A stretch of 64,000 bases of DNA from Bog-473 sp963744225 (GTDB taxonomy: Bacteria > Actinomycetota > Acidimicrobiia > Acidimicrobiales > RAAP-2): NCBI GenBank assembly GCA_963744225.1, contig CAVUSV010000005.1:310001-374000 (forward strand). The letters run 5' to 3'. Below the pieces are notes generated by a model. The model searched no databases. It had not been told where the DNA came from and saw only the letters and a program-made list of their open reading frames with translations. Positions 61,257 through 64,000 of this stretch are shown piece after piece. Within the stretch, counting starts at the first letter, position 1. Each line of letters opens with the position of its first letter. A program made the translations under genes and the position numbers.

Positions 61257-61299
61257 GTGGGCGCTGCGGGACTCGAACCCACGACCTCAGCCGTGTGAA
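61257..61299 (-). tRNA. 3' half of a tRNA-Val(CAC): attachment-site fragment, not a functional tRNA
   Basis: On the minus strand the anticodon loop TTCACAC is followed by GGCTGAGGTC, the T-arm GTGGGTTCGAGTCCCGC and the acceptor end AGCGCCCAC. The 5' half is missing: the bases before the loop (TCCGT on the plus strand, just after 61299) do not pair with GGCTG. Forty-three bases from anticodon loop to 3' end are the usual crossover segment of tRNA-targeting integrases. It lies directly beside the integrase remnant, so it is best read as an att site. Confidence 0.8.
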
Positions 61300-61401
61300 T
61301 CCGTCCTGGGTGGTCTCCGTCACCTGGGGATACCGAAGAACACCCAGTTCAGAGGGCATTTGAGGGTTTCCGCCATTACGCTGATACGCCTTGTTTTCCC
61401 C

Positions 61402-61432
61402 TCGTTCGCGGACGTAGCGCGGACGCCGGCGG
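61402..61432 (+). repeat. 31-bp direct repeat, copy 2
   Basis: Matches the copy at 59470-59500 at 28 of 31 positions and lies 100 bp right of the tRNA fragment. Confidence 0.7.
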
Positions 61433-61466
61433 CGCGCGATATTCGGAGTGCCTCCAGCAATCAATC

Positions 61467-61492
61467 TGATAGCTTGCTATCATGATGGCATG
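61467..61492 (+). promoter_or_regulatory. Toxin-antitoxin promoter with palindromic operator
   Basis: TGATAGC-TT-GCTATCA (61467-61482) is a perfect inverted repeat that overlaps the -10 box TATCAT (61478-61483). ATG 61490 follows six bases after the -10 box. RHH antitoxins typically bind such sites and repress their own operon. Confidence 0.75.
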
Positions 61493-61702
61493 ACGAAGAA
61501 GACGACGACAGTCCGGATGCCCGAAGAATTGGCCAACACCGTCGAGGTCGTGGCCCGAGGCCGGGGCATCAGCGTCAACGCCTTGGTCATCGAGGCTCTG
61601 CACGCCGAAGTCGAAAAGGTCAGGCAGGACAAGCATTTCGTAGAGACGCTGCGCAGATTGACCGAACGCGACAAGGAGATCTTGGACCGTTTGGCCGAGT
61701 GA
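61490..61702 (+). CDS. RHH-type antitoxin of a Doc toxin-antitoxin pair
   Basis: A 70-residue protein. The N-terminal ribbon-helix-helix is KTTTVRMPEELANTVEVVAR, then GRGISVNALVIEALHAEVEK. The C-terminal tail (QDKHFVETLRRLTERDKEIL) should wrap the toxin. Its stop overlaps the toxin start by four bases (GTGA). Placement of a palindrome on the -10 box supports autorepression. Confidence 0.87.
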   Translation: MTKKTTTVRMPEELANTVEVVARGRGISVNALVIEALHAEVEKVRQDKHFVETLRRLTERDKEILDRLAE

Positions 61703-62088
61703 GGTATCTGAGCCTGGCCGAAGCGCTCGCCGTTGCCGAAGCAGTGACTGGGATCGACGTCGCCGTCCTGGCTCGAGGTCCTCGGATCAACCTGCTCGAT
61801 TCGGCGCTGCACGCTCCCCAGGCGTCGTTCGGCGGACACGACATGTATCCGGAGTTCCTCGACCAGGCGGCGGTGCTTGCGGTGCGCATCTCCCGGAACC
61901 ACCCCCTCCTCGACGGCAACAAGCGCCTCGCCTGGGGATGCCTCACCATGTTCTGCGCCCTCAACGGCCACGAACTCGAAGTCCCAACCGAGGAGGCCGT
62001 CACGACGATGGTGGCGGTCGCAGCCGGCGACCTGGACGAAGCAGGGTTGTCTCAGTGGCTCGCCGTGTGGGTTGACCGGGAATACTGA
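61699..62088 (+). CDS. Doc/Fic-family toxin (death-on-curing)
   Basis: A 129-residue toxin. The Fic-type active loop is H68-P-L-L-D-G-N-K-R76 (SRNHPLLDGNKRLAW), a close variant of HPFxDGNKR, with Leu at the usual Phe. Doc proteins phosphorylate EF-Tu rather than adding AMP; whether that holds here is inferred from the Doc-like size and operon. The start is GTG 61699, coupled to the antitoxin stop. It sits beside an integrase remnant and att fragment, typical for such modules. Confidence 0.87.
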   Translation: MRYLSLAEALAVAEAVTGIDVAVLARGPRINLLDSALHAPQASFGGHDMYPEFLDQAAVLAVRISRNHPLLDGNKRLAWGCLTMFCALNGHELEVPTEEAVTTMVAVAAGDLDEAGLSQWLAVWVDREY

Positions 62089-62091
62089 CGG

Positions 62092-63319
62092 TCAGCGAAG
62101 TGCGGACCGTATCAAGAGAATCTCGAGGTAGTAGCCGGTAAACGCTATATTACGGAGAGTCGCTCCCGTAATAGTGACGTAGGCCCCAAATGTTCTGAGA
62201 ACTCCTTCTCTACGACCGGCAGCGTCGGCCGCACGCCGCGCCTTCTTGAGCAATGCTGCCGCACGGGTGTAGGAGGACCGGCCGGTGGTCTCGAGCTCGA
62301 AATCGGCGAGTCTGAAATAGACCGCCATGGCGTCAGCCGGATGCGAGGACTCACGGTTTTCGGCCAGACGTTTCCACCTGCGCCGGCCCGGATCCCAATC
62401 TGGATGGTCATCAAGGACCATCCACGCTGCTTCAGGCTCGCCGTCGGCGAGGAGCGCATCCACCAGGCCACCCAGGTCCCCGGCCTTCAGCACGGACCTG
62501 GCCGAGGGGCGCTCTGAATCCCAGATGCCGGTCGCTTCGGCGGCTTCACGCAACTGGGCGTAGGTGTTGGACGAGGTCATGCGCCGGTGCTGCTCCCACC
62601 GAAGCGCGACGACTTCGGCCAGGGCGTCCCGCCGGGCGTACACCCCCGCAGCCAGGTCATAGAGCTTGGCGACCTGCCATCCATCGGTCTCGGCGATTCC
62701 CCGTTGCACCCACGCCAGAGCATCGTCATCTCGGCCCAGCTCCACCATGGCTTCGGTGACCTGGATGAATTTGGTAAGGCGACGTCAAGTTGCCTCCGAG
62801 GAGCCAGATGATCTTGTCGGTGTCCCCGTCGAGCACGGCCAGGCGCTCGTCGGCATATCTCAGCGCGAAGGGCTGCTCGCCCGCTCGGCGCCGGCGATCG
62901 ATCTCTATGCGGTAGACGGCGAGCCCGGTCTCTCCCAAAGCGCCGGCGTAGCGCTTCGGATCGAGGACAAAGAAGTCCTGATCGTCGAGCGTGAAGCAGA
63001 CCATCCAACGAGCCAGCTTCACGGGATCGGCGACCCCGGCGTCACATGCCAGCCCGTGAAACTCGAGCAACTCAGCAATCAGACCCCCGATCTCGCCGTT
63101 GGAGTCGTCGGCTCGGAGGATCACCTTGACCACATCTCCAATGGCTCGTTCGATCAGCCCGAGGAGTTCGGCGGATGGCGAAGCGGCCAGAGCATCTCCG
63201 ATCGCATCGACGACCGGGGTTGCCTCATCGGCCCATTCGGAACTCTCCCAGTAGTCGAGGAAGCGACGCGTCCGAAGGCGCTCGTCGATATCAGTTCGCA
63301 GTTGAGTCAGGTCGGCCAT
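62092..63319 (-). CDS. SWIM-associated (DUF6880-like) helical-repeat protein, frameshifted
   Basis: A roughly 400-residue protein matching the C-terminal part of actinobacterial SWIM zinc-finger family proteins. Parts include RTRRFLDYWESSEWADEATP, GLAVYRIEIDRRRRAGEQPF and KIIWLLGGNLTSPYQ, then after a base slip near 62768 the TPR-like section FIQVTEAMVELGRDDDALAW and SHPADAMAVYFRLADFELET. The N-terminal SWIM domain is absent. The last 35 residues do not look like the family, so a further slip is likely there. ATG 63319 has GGGAAGAGAG before it. Function unknown. Confidence 0.7.
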
Positions 63320-63407
63320 CAGCTCTCTTCCCGGCTGACATTTACGGCCTCGACGTCGCCCTAGCGAGGTTCTCGATCTCAGCTTCGTGCTCGTTCAGAA
63401 TAGAACC

Positions 63408-64000
63408 ATGGAAGCCCGGGAGGAGAGGTCGGCGTTGCGCAGTGCTCGGTACCGTGCTGATGGTCCAGCCATCGTCTCCTTGGCCGCCGAGGTACTGCAA
63501 AGGGCCGATGCGCTCCAGCTACTCGGCGACGGTCTACTTGCTGCCGTCGATCAGCACGCCGAAGGTGCCAGGGAGGCGGCATTGGCATGTGCTGCGACGT
63601 TGCGTCAGCGTGGCTGGGACGGCGACGACCTCCTGGCCGATCATCTCGAGGGCCTCATCGGCGCGGGACCGGCGCTGACGCTGACGCCATTGGCCGTGGA
63701 TCTCGAGGAGCTCGCGAACATTCTCGAGGGCGACCCGGTGTACGGCGGTGGGCGCATCGATCGACGGACTGGCGAGATATGGCCCCAGCCCGCGATCGAC
63801 TACGCCGTAGAGATGGGTGACGAAGACGAGAGCGAATCCGAATCCTCGGGACGTTGGCTACGGGTCGAGTGCATTGGCTCGGTCGAGTCGTATCGCGACA
63901 TGGAATTTTTCATTGGCACTGTCGAGGACGCCCGAACGGCAAACCGCCTCGCCGCTGCCATCGAAGGCCGAGGCGCCTTCCGAAGGTTCAGAGACGCCCT
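63408..64000 (+). CDS. UPF0158-family protein, cut by the window end
   Basis: A frame of 197 codons from ATG 63408 that runs off the right edge with no stop. The front part (MEARERSALRSARYRADGPA) is Arg- and Ala-rich; the rest has the UPF0158 features LEELANILEGDPVYGGGRID, TGEIWPQPAIDYAVE, and an acidic stretch, then RWLRVECIGSVESYRDMEFF and IEGRGAFRRFRDAL. UPF0158 proteins have no known function. It is divergent from the SWIM-associated gene. Confidence 0.78.
   Translation, partial: MEAREERSALRSARYRADGPAIVSLAAEVLQRADALQLLGDGLLAAVDQHAEGAREAALACAATLRQRGWDGDDLLADHLEGLIGAGPALTLTPLAVDLEELANILEGDPVYGGGRIDRRTGEIWPQPAIDYAVEMGDEDESESESSGRWLRVECIGSVESYRDMEFFIGTVEDARTANRLAAAIEGRGAFRRFRDA

Larger units (their letters stand above)
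60832..61485 (+). pseudogene. Tyrosine-recombinase (phage-type integrase) fragment
   Basis: The frame is open from just after a stop at 60829-60831 and holds only the C-terminal catalytic half of an integrase: LRPHDLRHTAVALWIATGA (HxxR), VSRRAGHTSANFTKDRYGHL (second His and Tyr). The first catalytic Arg and the DNA-binding N-domain are missing. The final part (WALRDSNPRPQPCE) is the antisense reading of the tRNA fragment at 61257-61299. Chain-terminating loss of the N-terminus marks it as a remnant of an integrated element. Confidence 0.8.

Overview
The window is a 64 kb stretch of GC-rich chromosomal DNA from an actinobacterium. Supporting traits are an FadE34-type double-length acyl-CoA dehydrogenase, DUF2510 and YCII/DGPF proteins, an ECF42-type sigma factor, many GTG starts, and several promoters whose -10 box ends about 6 nt before the start codon (leaderless transcripts). 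Two secreted proteins carry tandem DGGIFxFGDA-type repeats of a kind often met in Acidimicrobiia, so that class is a reasonable guess, not a proof. No rRNA, complete tRNA or CRISPR array is present.

Layout. 0-3.8 kb: a vitamin B12 salvage operon on the minus strand (btuF-btuC-btuD-cobO) behind a cobalamin riboswitch. 3.9-11.5 kb: two MFS exporters, an acyl-CoA synthetase, an ABC exporter with a MarR regulator, and a PrmC-related methyltransferase. 11.5-18.9 kb: a monooxygenase-like protein, two membrane proteins, a fused acyl-CoA dehydrogenase and an ABC-F protein. 19-26 kb: catabolic oxidoreductases (phytoene-desaturase-like, Baeyer-Villiger type, SDR), a beta-lactamase-fold esterase, RidA and an L,D-transpeptidase. 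26-30.4 kb: the ECF42/DGPF pair, an RNA m5U methyltransferase, and a metal-responsive ArsR-CDF efflux unit. 30.5-37 kb: PBP2, a large secreted propeller/repeat protein, a crotonase and a GH76 mannanase. 37.2-38.4 kb: a tandem pair of unknown paralogues, each behind a large hairpin. 38.5-42.6 kb: two esterases and a class III CoA-transferase, plus a relic of an aromatic monooxygenase. 42.6-52.9 kb: a membrane spermidine-synthase-like protein and a run of small accessory genes. 53-58 kb: an ECF sigma factor with a membrane-anchored propeller protein, an ankyrin protein and an FAD-linked oxidase. 58.2-64 kb: a second repeat protein, an integrase remnant beside the 3' half of a tRNA-Val, a RHH-Doc toxin-antitoxin pair, a SWIM-associated protein and a UPF0158 protein running off the end.

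At least fourteen otherwise well-conserved genes are interrupted by single-base frameshifts, usually in G/C runs. Because the downstream frame keeps full family similarity, most are probably assembly or base-calling errors. They are annotated here as single genes with the approximate breakpoint. The least explained parts are the 37.2-38.4 kb paralogue/hairpin block, the 46-50 kb small-protein region and the 59.4-62.1 kb integrase/tRNA-fragment/toxin region.
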